This document shows positions 25,139 through 37,289 of a stretch of DNA of 64,000 bases, one piece after another. Position 1 is the stretch's first letter. The number at the start of each line of letters is the position of its first letter. Under the pieces are notes generated by a model. That model was not told the DNA's origin. It saw only the letters and a list, made by a program, of their open reading frames with translations, and did not search any database. The position numbers and the translations under genes are program-made. This DNA is from Micropterus salmoides (taxonomy: Eukaryota > Chordata > Actinopteri > Centrarchiformes > Centrarchidae), in the NCBI RefSeq assembly GCF_014851395.1, contig NW_024041373.1:15803697-15867696 (forward strand), in the 5' to 3' direction.

Positions 25139-25225
25139 TACTGAAAGGCACTGTTGTTTCACTGGTTAGTCTCCTCACAACAAGTAGTACCCGGGTTCAT
25201 GCAGCTGGTTACAGGTGAATTCCTT
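25139..25225 (+). repeat. tRNA-like SINE fragment
   Basis: GGCACTGTTGTTTCACTGGT followed by CTCACAACAAG and the B-box-like CCCGGGTTCATGC recalls a teleost repeat that reads CACTGTTGCCTCACAGCAAG then GGTTCGAATCC. Diverged and truncated. Confidence 0.45.
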
Positions 25226-25664
25226 ATTTGCTTAATTTTGCTTTGAACTCATAGCTTGAGAGATTCCCGCCCACTGCCTCCTGTCCACTCAACCAGCCTG
25301 GAAACAAAATATGGGGTCTTCTATTCTAAAGACAATAGTCTGCCACCTGCCTGATTCATCTATGAAAGTGGAGCTGAATGAATGGCTGAAATACCTATAG
25401 AGTAATGTGTTGATTTTGTGTTGTCCATACAGAGTTATCTGAGCATACTGACATCCTGCAGGTGTGATAGACAGGCCAGTCATGATACATTTATATATAC
25501 ATAAATACATTGGCTACATTCTTAAAAAAAGAAAGTAAAGATAAAAGAAAACCTTTTCAGTGCAGTTTCTCTTGTTTTAGGAATGTTTGTTTTCCTAAAA
25601 ACAAGACCAAATATCTTGCTAAATGTCAGAATAATTCAAATCACTCTATTTGTATTAGGAAAAT

Positions 25665-25830
25665 TGTGTGTTTCCCAGTGGCCTACGCACCAGGGACTGG
25701 TCCCTGGTTTAAATCTACCTCTGGACCTTTGTTCCATTTCAACCCTTCTCCCCCTCTCCCCTTATTTTCTGTCATCTCTCTATTATTGGTCCACTTGTAA
25801 AGACTTTTTTGCATTGTTTTAAGAAATATT
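25665..25830 (+). repeat. tRNA-derived SINE, diverged copy
   Basis: Contains GGTTTAAATCTACCTCTGGA (decayed B box), then CTTTGTTCCATTTCAACCC and a C/T-rich body with TCTCTCTATTATTGGTCC. This layout matches a common teleost SINE whose body is pyrimidine-rich after a tRNA-like head. Confidence 0.5.
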
Positions 25831-26794
25831 TTATGACATTAGAGGTGGATACTTCTGCAGTGTAGCATCCCACACAAGTGTGAACAGCTCAAACATAATA
25901 GAAACATTTATTTTATTATAATTTTTCAACAAAATGCAGCTTTAAATCATCTTATGCTGCAGACACCACAGCATAGCCTTATGTCTTTGATGTTCAGTCT
26001 CCTGCCTGAGGAGAAGGATATTCAGGAGCCCTGTCACTTCTGAACCCCACATGACCTCTCCGCCTCAGCCTACAACATACCAATTTATTTCCTGCACCAA
26101 TGCCAAGTACATAACCCCCAACTCTCCTCCTGCTCATCTGTCCTACCAGATTGTCCGCCACCTCTGCTTTTTTTTTCTCACCTAATCCCGCTCTGTACAG
26201 TAATCTTCATCTCTTGTTTCAGCCACTGAATATGAACTCCATCTCTTCCCTCTTGGTCATATTCAGCCTCCACCCTCCCGATTCACCATCACAGCCCTTC
26301 TTTTCTAAAGCCCTTGCTCCTTTAAATCATCTCCATGGTTCATTTCAACTTCAGGCTTCGGCAGCCTACAACACTAATATGATTTCCAGCTGAAATGAAC
26401 GTGCAAATGTGCTGCAGTCTCTCCTTATCCCCAGTGGGTTCCCATTTGGGTCTGCTTCATTAGGCGGGATTGCATGGAACTGCAGAAGATTAAAGTCAAA
26501 CATTTTCTGGGCTTCATGGTTGTGGGTAGAGCATCTCTCTTGTTTTTCCAGCATCACAAAAGCCCTTTTAGTTTAATGTCTTCTTACACAATATGCAAAG
26601 TACGTCTGTGTGTTTGTGTGTGTGTGTTTGCATAGTGTGCTCAAGTGTGTATTCTAAAAGAAGTCCTTGCCCTCGGCAGCATTCATAATCACTGTGAGGA
26701 GGATGATGCTCGTGCAAAGCAGAGAAAAGTCCTGCTTATCTAAAATGTTTTTGCTAAAATGGTGTGTTTTTAACAATGCTAGCTGTGTGGCTCT
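25831..26794. other. Gene-free stretch
   Basis: No recognised exon or element. GT-rich at 26612-26632. Confidence 0.5.
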
Positions 26795-27300
26795 AGGGAT
26801 GGTGATGTCAGAATATCTCCACAAATATCTGATGGATGACACGACACTTTGTACAGCCATGCATGGTCCCCAGAGGATTACTTATAACTTTATTGAACCT
26901 CTGACTTTTACTCTAGCACCACCAGCAGATTTGCATTTGTGCTTTTGAGTGAAAAATTTCAGCAACCATTGAATGGATTGCCATGAAATTTGATTCAGAT
27001 ATTTACTCCCCCCTCAGGATGAACTGTGATAACTTTGGTGATCCTTGGACTTTTCATCAAGCGCTATCATCAGGTCAAAATTCTTATTTGTCTAATACCT
27101 TTGTTTATGTCCAGATACTAATACCATTCCCATCAGCCTCAGCTGCACTTTGTGCTAAATGCTAATTAGTAAATGCTAGCATGCTAACACGCTGTAGATG
27201 GTGAATATTATACTTGCTTTGCATCAGAATGCCCTGATGTTAGTATTTAGCTCAAAGCACCACAGTGCACAAGTAGCAGTGGAGTAAAGATGCTGTAGAC
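26795..27300 (+). repeat. AGCATGCTAACA-type dispersed repeat, near full length
   Basis: About 500 bp carrying the family blocks in order: AGAGGATTACTTATAACTTT, CTCTAGCACCACCAGCAG, GGATTGCCATGAAATTTGAT, CCCATCAGCCTCAGCTGCAC, TAGCATGCTAACACGCTG and TTTAGCTCAAAGCACCACAG. A central block is duplicated relative to shorter copies. Confidence 0.85.
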
Positions 27301-28779
27301 TCTTAGATCTTTAGTCTTGTTAAGATCAATTATGTGTCGTGTTATAGCAGACATTAAAATGTTTCAAACACTGATTAGAAGCCGTCCAAGTTAATGTTTT
27401 GTACCACACTTTGGGTGGAATCAAACATTTGTCTCCTGGTTTTAACTGCGTCTGCTTCCCCTTGCTCAGCTGCTGTAGTATACACTGTATATGTATTCCA
27501 CTGTATATACACGCTGTGTTAGTCAAGTACACTTATGCCTCTGCAGCAGCACTGATACCGTGAGAACGGGCACGGGGCTCCTAGAGGGGGGACTCTGAGA
27601 AACAACTCAACTGACACATCTCGCACTCAGTTTGGTGTAACAGCTTCATAAAACAAGATGAAACAGATTAATGGAGAATTCCTCATGCTCATGCCTCGGC
27701 AGAAATAATACACTGTGAGCCTTTGTTTCCAATCCGCTTTGGTCTGTCTGTGGCTGTCTGTGTGAAGGCCAAAAGCCTGGATCATATGACTCACACATGC
27801 TCTGTCCCCTCAGGGTCTTCATCCACCAACAGATACCTGACCAGATCCCGACCCCAGCCTCTGCATGATTCAGACATATCAGTGTGCTTCTGGCAATTAT
27901 TACTATTGGATTTTTTGGGTTTCTTTTGTTTGTACATAGAGCAACCTTTACTTGTCCAACCTCTCTTCCTCGTTTGGCATGTGGATAAACTTTAGCTGTT
28001 CAATAAACAATGAAGCTCAAAGTGCATCAGGATGACTCTGCCAAACAAAACGTGAGATTTTGAAAAATGCCATTATCTTTCTTTCTGCACTATAACAATT
28101 CACCAAGTATTCTGACATCTCTGTCATGCTCCCAATTAGAGGTCTCTAGTCCCAGAGCTGCACGGCCTGTGGAGGGTTATTTACATATTTCCATAATGGT
28201 CAAATCATAAGAGTGCAGTGTAGCATGAAACACCTCAGATTCCAGCTCTGGTCTGAGCCTGTGAGCTCATCCAATATTGAATTCTTTGTCTACAAGCAGA
28301 ATCAGTGTGGCTGGGAAGCAGAAGAACTGGGGCAGAAAACGGCTTCATCTCTGTTTTGATACAGCTGTCTGTTCAGAGCCTCTCATCTCTTTACTGTCAA
28401 GGTTGGTCTTGTAAAACAGTACGACAGCCCAGCTTCTGTCCAATTCAGTGAAATACTTTGCTGCTGCTGCTGTTGCTGCATTCAGGACTTTGGCAGCTCA
28501 CTCAAACCATGCACTGAAGATGATTATTTAATATCAGTATTCTACACATGCTCATTAGGAGTATGTCTGTGCAGCAAAAAATACCACACAGATAATTCAT
28601 TCATTCGCCAGCCACCACTTTGATCTTCCTTTTATTCCCCATCCTGATGCACTTTCATACATTTTAATTACTGTCCCATATGCTCATCCATGCCCTGCTA
28701 GACTGGCACTCTAGCTGAACCCTGTCCTAGCCAAAACACCAGCATACAGGAAAAATGTAATTTATAATTTATAAAAATA
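27301..28779. other. Gene-free stretch
   Basis: No recognised gene. A short CTG run at 28461-28477. Confidence 0.5.
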
Positions 28780-28918
28780 TATATAAATACGACCCCTGCG
28801 ATAGACTGCCGACCTGTCCAGGTTGTACCCCGCCTTTCGCCCGATGTCAGCTGGGATTGGCTCCAGCCCCACGCGACCCTGTGCGCAGGATAAGCGGTTG
28901 ACGATGAATGGATGGATA
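28780..28918 (+). mobile_element. LINE/SINE 3' end with (ATGG)n tail
   Basis: Reads ACCTGTCCAGGTTGTACCCC, GCCCGATGTCAGCTGGGAT, GGCTCCAGCCCCACGCGACC, GGATAAGCGGTTGACGATGA and ends ATGGATGG. This is a very common teleost non-LTR retroelement 3' terminus. The 45-bp insert at 7821-7865 is a second copy in the other orientation. Confidence 0.75.
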
Positions 28919-29159
28919 AATAGGACTATAACATGCTTTAGGAATGACAGTATGAACTCATAAAATTGACCTTTTTGTCCTTATCAACATCGCCATAAGA
29001 AGGGTAGAAAGTAGATTTATTTGTCAATAGGTTGCAAAGTGAAATTAAGTTGTAACTCCCTTATGCTACATAGCAGACAATATACAGCAATACAGAAGTA
29101 ATTATAAAAATGGTAAACAGAAATAAAGTATAATCAATGGAGCAGTGCTGAGGATGAAT

Positions 29160-29415
29160 TTGAGCTCAAGAGTCTGATAGCTTGGGGGGAAAAGTTGCAC
29201 TGTAGTCTGGTGGTGTGGCAGCAGAAACTTCTCTATCTCTTCCCAGAAAGCAGCAGGGTGAACAGCCAGTGGCTGGGATGGGTACTGTCTTTTAGTATCC
29301 TTTGGGCTCTGTGAAGGCCCCTCACCAATATCGCTGATGATCGTGAGGTGGGTACCAATGATCTTATGGGCAGTTTAATCACCTGCTGCAGAGCCTTCTG
29401 ATCCTGCTGTGTTTT
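29160..29415 (-). pseudogene. LINE reverse transcriptase C-terminal fragment
   Basis: On the minus strand, allowing frameshifts, the translation gives QKALQQVIK, then IIGTHLTIISDI, then ILKDSTHPSHWLFTLL and FSPQAIRLL. These match the order of motifs (THP.H.LF.LLPSG..FFP.AIR.LN) at the C-terminus of a fish LINE ORF2. Frameshifts and an in-frame stop show it is dead. Confidence 0.65.
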
Positions 29416-30009
29416 TCAGTAAAAGCGTTTTTTGTACTATAAATGCATGCATGGATTTATTTTTCTCTGCATTCCGATGTCCTTTAAAACAAAACACCCT
29501 TATGTACTGAGACAAAGCTCATAAATTATCTGAAGCTATTGTTTTTTTGAACATTTGTGGGAGAATAAAGTAACGTTGTTGTAATATTTCAGCTCTTTTT
29601 TCTAAATGAAGGATTTGCTCGCACTCTCTTTTGTTGCAAACTATTGAGTAAGCAAATACCTTTACAATGTATCCCCTCACATCCAACGCCAAAGTAGAAT
29701 AAAATTCAACTTAAAAATGCTGGTATAGTATCTTTCCTCGTCAAAGAAGTTCAATATAATAATACACTTTTAAAAACAGCCATTGGTTATGTACCTTGCA
29801 TGTCAAACTCTGTTTTGTAGTTTTGTTATCGCATTTTTCTGGTTGGCTACACATAAATGATGTAACCTAACGTTGACATTTCAAGTGCAGCTACAATATT
29901 ATGTTCACATCAACGTTCGGAAATCATAAAGGGAGAATCAACTGTACGTCTCCATCAACAGTAACTTTAATAGACTAAGATTCACTGCATCTTAACTAAG
30001 TTGGATTTT
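29416..30009. other. Gene-free stretch
   Basis: AT-rich; nothing recognised. Confidence 0.5.
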
Positions 30010-30195
30010 GAGCAAGGGGCGGTGATGGTGCAGTGGATAAGACACATCCCTTTGATTGAGAGACCGGGGTTCAATTCCCACTGTGACACATCCACCAATG
30101 TGTCCCAGAGCAAGACACTTAACCCCTAGTTGTTCCAGTGGCGTGCGACCTCTGATATATATAGCAATTGTAAGTCGCTTTGGATAAAATGTGCA
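30010..30195 (+). mobile_element. tRNA-derived SINE copy 1
   Basis: Head with A-box-like GGTGCAGTGGATAAGAC and B-box-like GGGGTTCAATTCCC, then body AATGTGTCCCAGAGCAAGAC ACTTAACCCC-like text and the 3' end GTAAGTCGCTTTGGATAAAA. A second copy is at 39233-39425. Confidence 0.75.
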
Positions 30196-30523
30196 TCTCT
30201 CACCTTTTGCATCACTATTATTAGCTCCTGGAGCACACCATCCCTGTTCTGCACCTCCTTGTGATGTTCCAGGCCACCAGATTAAAGCTAACTACCTACA
30301 GTAGCTAACACAGCTTTTAAGCCTCAACCTCTACATTCAGGTTTTTTTTTTTTTGCAACAGCTGATTTTTCTCGCTGAGCCGAAAATTAGATGCCAAGAG
30401 CAATCCCCCCTGGATTATTTAAACAGCCACTTCAAAGGGGTGCAATTATAATCCTACATTATTGATATGGAAAAAAAACAGTGAGTAAATGTCATAGCAA
30501 CTAGAAAGAAACTGCCACAGACA

Positions 30524-30880
30524 TACACTCACCTAAAGGATTATTAGGGACACCTGTTCAATTTCTTATTAATTAATTATCTAATCAACCAATCACATGG
30601 CAGTTGCTTCAATGCATTTAGGGGTGTGGTCCTGGTCAAGACAATCTCCTGAACTCCAAACTGAATGTCAGAATGGGAAAGAAAGGTGATTTAAGCAATT
30701 TTGAGCGTGGCATGGTTGTTGGTGCCAGACGGGCCGGTCTGAGTATTTCACAATCTGCTCAGTTACTGGGATTTTCACGCACAACCATTTCTAGGGTTTA
30801 CAAAGAATGGTATGAAAAGGGGATAACATCCAGTATGCGGCAGTCCTGTGGGCGAAAATGGCTTGTTTATGCTATAGGTT
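30524..30880 (+). pseudogene. Tc1/mariner transposon, 5' fragment of transposase
   Basis: Starts with the terminal text TACACTCACCTAAAGGATTA and, after a short leader, an ATG at 30673 opens a transposase N-terminus: MGKKGDLSNFERGMVVGARR, then an HTH with SAQLLGFSRTTISRVYKEW. The similarity stops near GGGCGAAAATGGCTTG (about 30860) and the frame ends soon after, so the DDE catalytic domain and the right inverted repeat are missing. Confidence 0.85.
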
Positions 30881-32429
30881 TATTTCATTGATCACTGGAG
30901 CATCTAGTGAAAAAAATGAATGCAAACACACTAGCTGATGAAGCCAGCTCATACCTATACACGCAAAAGCTTTGGTTTAGTTGGTAGGTTGTATGTGAAA
31001 TAAAGCCGTTTTGTGCTCTTTCATCTCATAGTAAGTGTACCGACCCCAGATTAGAGCATGTGTGTGTGTCCGTGTGTGTATTTAGTAGTAGGTGGCAGTG
31101 AATTATACTGCACGTGTCCCAGAGAACTCAGTGCAGATGGTTATTTTAGTCAGGCAAAGGCTGCAGGCAGCCCGCTGTCATGTGTAAATCTGGTTGCAGG
31201 AAAATGTTCCATCCCTGCAGGTTAATGACGAGACTACCGCACAATTGATGATGATTGAGAACACTGGAGAAAAAAAAAACTAAAATTGTGTAACAATCAG
31301 TAAAGCAGTTGTAATTTTACTTTTTTGCTGTCTGTTCACTGCCATCAGCACTACATGAATAACATTTTGTGCCTCAGTGACCTTGGTGGATTCAGAGTTT
31401 ACTGACCTTTAAAATCTGAATCAGGGCCAAATGCATTTGTCTTCAGACCTTTAACTCCTTTTTTTCCTGATCCCTTTTATAAATCCATAATATGTGTTAT
31501 TTATATTGCATATACATTGTTTTTGACTGTTTGCATCTTTTAAGTTTCTACGTGATTGCCTGTGGTTCACAATATTGGATCTGTTGAAGGTTGGACAGTG
31601 ACATGTTGATGGTGGATGACTTATTGCTTCCTGCCACAGTGTCAATATCAAGATACCAGCATGTTTCTAATATCATCAGGTCAAGGATGTGGCTCCAGGA
31701 GAGCACTTAAATCATCTCCACACCTTTTCACACTGACACGTGCAAGGATCAAAACACAAAGATGCCTCAGAAAGCAGTTTGTGTTAAGCATGTGTCTCCA
31801 TACTTATTCACAACACATCTAGCAAAATATCTCCAACAAAATCAAGCACACATGCAGACAGATGCATGGCTGTGTGAGGAACAGAATGAGTCTAAAACAG
31901 GAGCTCTGGAAATGTTTTGGTTGGCTGAGGTAATGCAAACAGCGTGACTGTTTCCAGACATTCAGCAGATGTACATGAACACACACACACATTAATTTAT
32001 AGTGTCTGCCTCACTAATGCTACAGAATGTCTGAAGTAAATGTTGTCGTTTCAGTGTCCTTGAACTCAGTGTGAGTCATGCACAGCTTCTTTGTTTGTCA
32101 CTGTAAAACGATGTTTGTGTGTGTGTTGTAATGACAGGGTAGGGAGACAGTCCTGCAAATGGAGGAGGTAGGATCAAGCCCCTGTCCTGAGCAAGAAATG
32201 GAAAACATATAACTAAGCCTGACACACATGACATCATTATTACCAGAAAATGGATCATACTCACACACATACACGTACTTTGCATATTGTGTAAGAAGAC
32301 AATAAATTAACAGGGCTTTGTGATGCTGATGATCTGCCCACAAACATGAAGGTCAGAAAATGTTCAACTTTTCATCTTCTGCTGTTCCATCCCAGCCTAA
32401 TAAAGCAGACCCAAATGTAGATGCTCTGT
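30881..32429. other. Gene-free stretch
   Basis: No recognised gene; short GT and CA tracts only. Confidence 0.5.
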
Positions 32430-32665
32430 ATAGTTCTTTCTAGTCTTTGCGACCACTCAAAGCGCTATCTACACTACATCACATTCACACACTGAACCTA
32501 TGTTCAGAGACAGAAACTAACAATCATACGCATTCATAGACCGATGTAACAGCCATCTGAGGCAATTCAGTATCCTGCCCAAGGACACTTTGACATGCCG
32601 CCTGGAGTAGCCGGGGGTTGAAGCGCCGATCTTCCAATTCGCCAATCACCACAGCCGCCCTGCCC
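32430..32665 (-). repeat. Teleost retroelement 3' region (reverse)
   Basis: Contains GACCACTCAAAGCGCTATCT, then CAGTATCCTGCCCAAGGACA CTTTGACATG-like text and GGGGGTTGAAGCGCCGATCT. This set occurs together in a common teleost repeat ending AGCGCTATATAAAT. The related 3' end at 33340-33465 lies in the other orientation. Confidence 0.6.
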
Positions 32666-32944
32666 AAATGTTAACCCACTGGGGATAAGAAGAGACCGCC
32701 AGCTTTCTGGATTGTGATTGAACAAACAAGTATGGTATTAAGTCTGAAAGGCAAGTGTGCTGCGAATAATGAGTAAGTGTTAATGGGTTAACACTGACTC
32801 TGACCACAAATAAATAGACATTGAGAATTGACTTTGTGGTATAAATACCACACAATTAGGCTCCTTCTATTGTATTCTATTGTGAGTGTTTACTGGTGCT
32901 CTTGAAGAAAAAAGGGTTGAAATCTTCTATGTAAACAAGAGGAA

Positions 32945-33310
32945 GAGCCTACAGCTATGCTAGTGGCTTTGTGAGGCTACATAATAGGCATAGCAGTGCT
33001 TTGAGTGAAATGCTAATGGGAGCATGCTAACATGCTGATGTTAGGAAAGTTTGTGTAAAGTAGTGTGTGATTAAAAACTCGGGATCACCAGAGTGATAAC
33101 AAATGATCCTGAAGGGAATATGAATGTCTGAAGCAAATTTCATGGCTATGCAGTTGTTAAGACATTTAAGTCAATGTCAACTTAACAGTGGTGCTAGAGG
33201 AAAAGTGGGGGGATGTCCAAAGTCATTAGGATTCATTGTCTGCATATGAACCATGAATGTCTGTACAAACGTTTGTGCCACAGTCTGTTGAACAATTGTT
33301 GAGACGGACA
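32945..33310 (-). repeat. AGCATGCTAACA-type dispersed repeat
   Basis: Blocks CAGTGCTTTGAGTGAAATGC, GGGAGCATGCTAACATGCTG, GGTGCTAGAGGAAAAGT and AAAGTCATTAGGATTCATTG in reverse orientation. Confidence 0.8.
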
Positions 33311-33339
33311 ACAAGATGGCGTTGCAGAGTGAATACTGC

Positions 33340-33465
33340 TGTTGAGTGAGCATTTATCAGTTAATGAATGTGTGTGTGAATGGGTGAATGTGAAAAGTGT
33401 CAAAAAATGCTTTCAGTGGTCACTAGACCAGATAAGTGCTGTATAAATACAACTCCATTTACCAT
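33340..33465 (+). repeat. Retroelement 3' end
   Basis: GTGTGTGAATGGGTGAATGTG followed by TCAGTGGTCACTAGACCAGA and AAGTGCTGTATAAATACAAC TCCATTTACC is a known arrangement at the 3' end of a teleost retroelement. Confidence 0.55.
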
Positions 33466-35139
33466 CCATATTTATGACTGGGTCATAAATAATCCAAACT
33501 CTATCTGGCTAGATGTTAAAGCTTCCCTTTCCCTTTCAATGTATCCAGGAAATTACTGTTTTTTATTTTAAACACACTTACAATTAATACACTTAGGGCC
33601 TGGCGATTAGAGTGTCGACTCGAAGTAAGGCCAAAACTGATCTGTTTTCACCCCTATTGTGAACAATTCTGATTTCCAGCCTGGATTGTTTAATGCTGGT
33701 TTTAAAATATGGTAACATATAAAATAAAATAAAATAAAGCACTATATACAGTTATTTATATACATATATACATACACGTATACACCCCAGAGTCCACTTC
33801 CTCTTGCCGGAGTCTTGCGCTGACAGCTTGGAACATGGTCCACCTGCCGAGTGCTTGATCCAGGATGTTGATGGGGTAGGTCTCTGTAACAATGTGGACA
33901 CAACAGTCTCTGAATTCCGTTGTTTGGTAAAGACCAGTCCCATTTTGTCCAAACCAGCTCTTTAGGAGCAGAATTAAGTCCAAGCTGGGCCAGCATGGGT
34001 CCTATTCTGGCTCTCTTTCCTCTCAATGCAAGACATAGTTATATACTCTAACTCATTGTCTTTGGTACTGCTGCATGCTGCAAGCTTCAAAGGTACTGGT
34101 CCAATGTCCTATCTCAAAAAGAAAAATATTGGAATTAGAAATGGAGATGGACACAGTGTCCCTCATTCTGGGTTTCCGAAAGCAACAAACAGTTCATTCC
34201 ATCTCTGCTTAAATTTGCAGATGTATTTAGAGTTTTAGGGGAAACACAGTCCTTCCCTGATTGTGACAACAACTAAAGTGAAATTAGCTGGCCTGGGTTG
34301 TGGGTTTTCAATAGGGGGGACAGATGGTTGAAATTGTATGTAGTGTGTGGATTGTGTTTCAAAGATGATCTAGCAACTTGGGTTACGTTAGACAAACATC
34401 CTAAAACTGGGAAGGTGGAAGAAACAACAAAAGGGTGGGGCACCGGGAGACAGCCTTGAAATACGGGAGAAACCAGGGAGTGTTGGCGGGTATGGATCCA
34501 GAAGATGAGGCCATTCACATCCAATGCCAAAAACCATTTTGACCATTGTGTAACAAGATTTTTTACACAATTCTAAAAAATCAACTGATATCGTCCTTTG
34601 TAGGTCTTCGTAGAGTTTAAAGCAGGACTACTGCATAAGAGTTTTAGGATGGTTTTGAGCAAAAAAAGCAGCATCAGAGAGGTGAGAGGGGACTGAGAGA
34701 TACTTTGTACATCAGGAGGTAAGAGGTACATGTAAGAGGTAGAGAAAAGGCCAGAAGAGGGAGGGATGACAGAGGAAGAGAAGAAAGCAGGTACACTGCA
34801 CTAATGTGGGGCGACAGGGCCAGTCTAGGGAGCATCTGTTTTTAGAGTCTCTAAACCCTGCTCTTCATCCATCCATCCTGTTTTGTTTTTTTTACCTCCG
34901 CGTCTCTCTCTCTTTTTTATTTTGTGTTTGTGTCCACAGTGTTCTCTAGACAGCCATGTGTTTTCCTATCAAAATGCAAAAAACGGGTTCTCCGAGTAGG
35001 ATAACGGTGAGCAGAGACAGCAAGGCTGCCGTTATTTTTCCAACAGCACAGGGTCAGTCAGGGCTGCTCTATTTAATAGCAGAAGGCTATAAAAATATTG
35101 AAGTGTTATTACAGTGGGGGCCTGAGAAATAATTCAAAG

Positions 35140-35141
<2 letters not shown>
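33466..35141. other. Gene-free stretch
   Basis: A (TAAAA)n tract at about 33718-33738. Three overlapping minus-strand frames at 33742-34026 have no domain and no splice context. Confidence 0.5.

Positions 35142-35188
<47 letters not shown>
35142..35188. repeat. (TG)n microsatellite
   Basis: About 23 TG units. Confidence 0.96.
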
Positions 35189-35191
<3 letters not shown>

Positions 35192-36190
35192 GGCCATCAT
35201 TACATTAGAGATTAGCATGTGCGGGGCTGGATGCAGAAACAAGGACTGGAAAGAAATGAGGGGAGGGTTCAGTTTTCCTCCTCGTTTATTTCTCCTTGCC
35301 AGTCAAAAGGGAGGAAATCTGGAGATGATTTGAGGTCAATCAACCTCAATCACACAACAGGCATTCAATAATTTAGGATTTATTGTTTCCTTTCATTTCT
35401 CCAGTGTACAGCTTGAGAATTTGCTGAAAACATGCTTGTCATGCTCCTCCCATGTCCTCCACTGAACCCCACAACTATTTCCCTCTGTTTGTCCAGGACT
35501 TGAAGGCTCCAAGTGGCCTCTCTGGACGAGTACATCATTTCATCTTCATAGTAGTTCATGTTTCACTCAGAGAGAGAAGGGCTGGGAGCATAAAAAGAAC
35601 ATACTCACATTGTTAGGGAGGCCCCTGGGTCGATCCTGGACTAATAACAAACACTAAATTGCAACACCATTAAAACTTACATCAGCCCTGATCAGGAAGG
35701 AAGGAGCGAGGAGAATTCAGGAAGGTGCTGTAAAATCTAGTACTGCACTAATATCAACCCCGGAGACTGTCTGACCTTCACTCTCAGCACAAAAAACACA
35801 ACCAGCAGTGACAAGCAGAATCATATCTCAGAAATGTGACTTTTTGGAGGAACATCCTGTAATTTTTGCCACATACAGCCACTCTGCATTTCTCTTCAAT
35901 CTCTCCTCCTAATATTTAATACAAGCCATGCTAATGTAAGACCTCCTCACATATCCTGCGTGATTAAAGTTGATAGCTTTTGCTCCCTTATAAAAATGGA
36001 TGGATCTCAAAGCATAGTATGATGCTTGTTCCCATTAGCTAGCTCACCTGCATCATTGGTTATTCGAACAGGTATTAATGATGATGGGGAGATGGGGGGG
36101 GACACAACTGCTGCAATGCAGATCTCACAGGAACATGCATCACTGAGTCTGAAGGTAACAAGTAGATTCACAAACTCTCCCTCTCTGGTA

Positions 36191-36192
<2 letters not shown>

Positions 36193-36229
<37 letters not shown>
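36193..36229. repeat. (CA)n microsatellite
   Basis: First of a cluster of CA tracts between 36193 and 36794; the next, interrupted, runs from about 36533 to 36600. Confidence 0.95.
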
Positions 36230-36231
<2 letters not shown>

Positions 36232-36618
36232 ACACAAAGTCAGTAATTGTTCCCTGCTGACTGGACACCTGGTACTGTTGTTTCTATTAATCAATCACCA
36301 AAGCAGCAACACCCACAACATAGATTTCTTCATTATGTTTTGCTGCAGTTTTGTGTGCTTTTGTCCGTGTGTCATTTTGTGTTGGTGCTACGCCGCTGTG
36401 TTGCGCATGTGTGTGTGTGTCTAACTGGGTCAAACCCCTCTGTTGCCTCTCAGATCGTCCACTGGGAGATAAACACAGAGAGAGGAGCTTTAATCTGGGA
36501 TTGGAGCTGGATCCTCTAACTCAGTTAAACATGCACACACAAACACACACGCGCACACACACACACACACACTCACACACGCACACACACACACACATAC
36601 AAGCCTTGTGGCACTATC

Positions 36619-36754
36619 TTGGTCCCTCACCCGAAGGTGGTCCCCACAAAGCTGTCAGACCCCACAAGTATAGTAAAACAAGCCCACACACACATCAACT
36701 CTCCTAACTACAAACCTAACCCTAAAACAACCTCTAACCCTATCATACCTCTAA

Positions 36755-36756
<2 letters not shown>
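36619..36756. repeat. Dispersed repeat with telomere-like text between CA tracts
   Basis: Contains GGTCCCCACAAAGCTGTCAG, ACAAGTATAGTAAAACAAG and then CCTAACCCTAAAACAACCTC. The first blocks recur in teleost repeats of the type GGTCCCCA-AACCTAACCC, so the telomere-like text is part of that repeat and not an interstitial telomere. Confidence 0.5.

Positions 36757-36794
<38 letters not shown>
36757..36794. repeat. (CA)n microsatellite
   Basis: Uninterrupted CA run directly 3' of the telomere-like repeat. Confidence 0.95.
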
Positions 36795-36796
<2 letters not shown>

Positions 36797-36879
36797 TAGT
36801 CAGAGTATTATAACTGATACCTCCATGTCATCTGTCATTGTCTCCATGTCATCTGTCATTGTTTTTTTTTGTTGTTTTT

Positions 36880-36970
36880 TTTGTATTATTCTTTACATTT
36901 GTTAAAGCACTTTGTAACTTGTTTTTGAAAAGTGCTCTACAAATAAGGATTATTATTATTATATTATTAT
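36880..36970 (+). mobile_element. LINE 3' tail, (ATT)n-terminated, copy 1
   Basis: GTTAAAGCACTTTGTAACTT, GAAAAGTGCTCTACAAATAA and an ATT run. The same text ends the LINE at 39944-40483. Microsatellite tails of this kind are usual in the CR1/L2 group. Confidence 0.8.
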
Positions 36971-37289
36971 CTGTGCCTGTACTCTGGTGTCTGTGTGTGA
37001 TGTAACACCAGTATGTCACAGACTGTATTTTAGTCTAATTCTCTGTGTCCTCAACACTGATGTCACCTTTTTTAAAGGTTAGCACAACAGTGTCGTACAT
37101 GGACCAAAGTCTAGGTTATAGTTATTATTTGACAAAACCATCTCAACTTAAGGTCCCCTTTCTCGCTTGTTCTGGAGGTTTAGGACCATATTACACTGTC
37201 TTCCTGAGCAGATTGAGTTCACTCAGTTGTCGTGGACCAGCAGATGTTGTAACTTTCCATTATACTGGGCATTTTGTTGTGGTGGCAGC

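Noticed and set aside
30030..30105. A tRNA gene, suggested by A-box and B-box-like text
   Set aside because: The cloverleaf is incomplete and the text is followed by a SINE body that is repeated at 39233; it is a SINE head.
36026..36424. 132-codon open frame with a Thr-His run
   Set aside because: It is kept open by a CA microsatellite; the flanks show no similarity I recognise.
36712..36750. Interstitial telomere (CCTAACCC-like)
   Set aside because: Only a few irregular units, embedded in a dispersed repeat.
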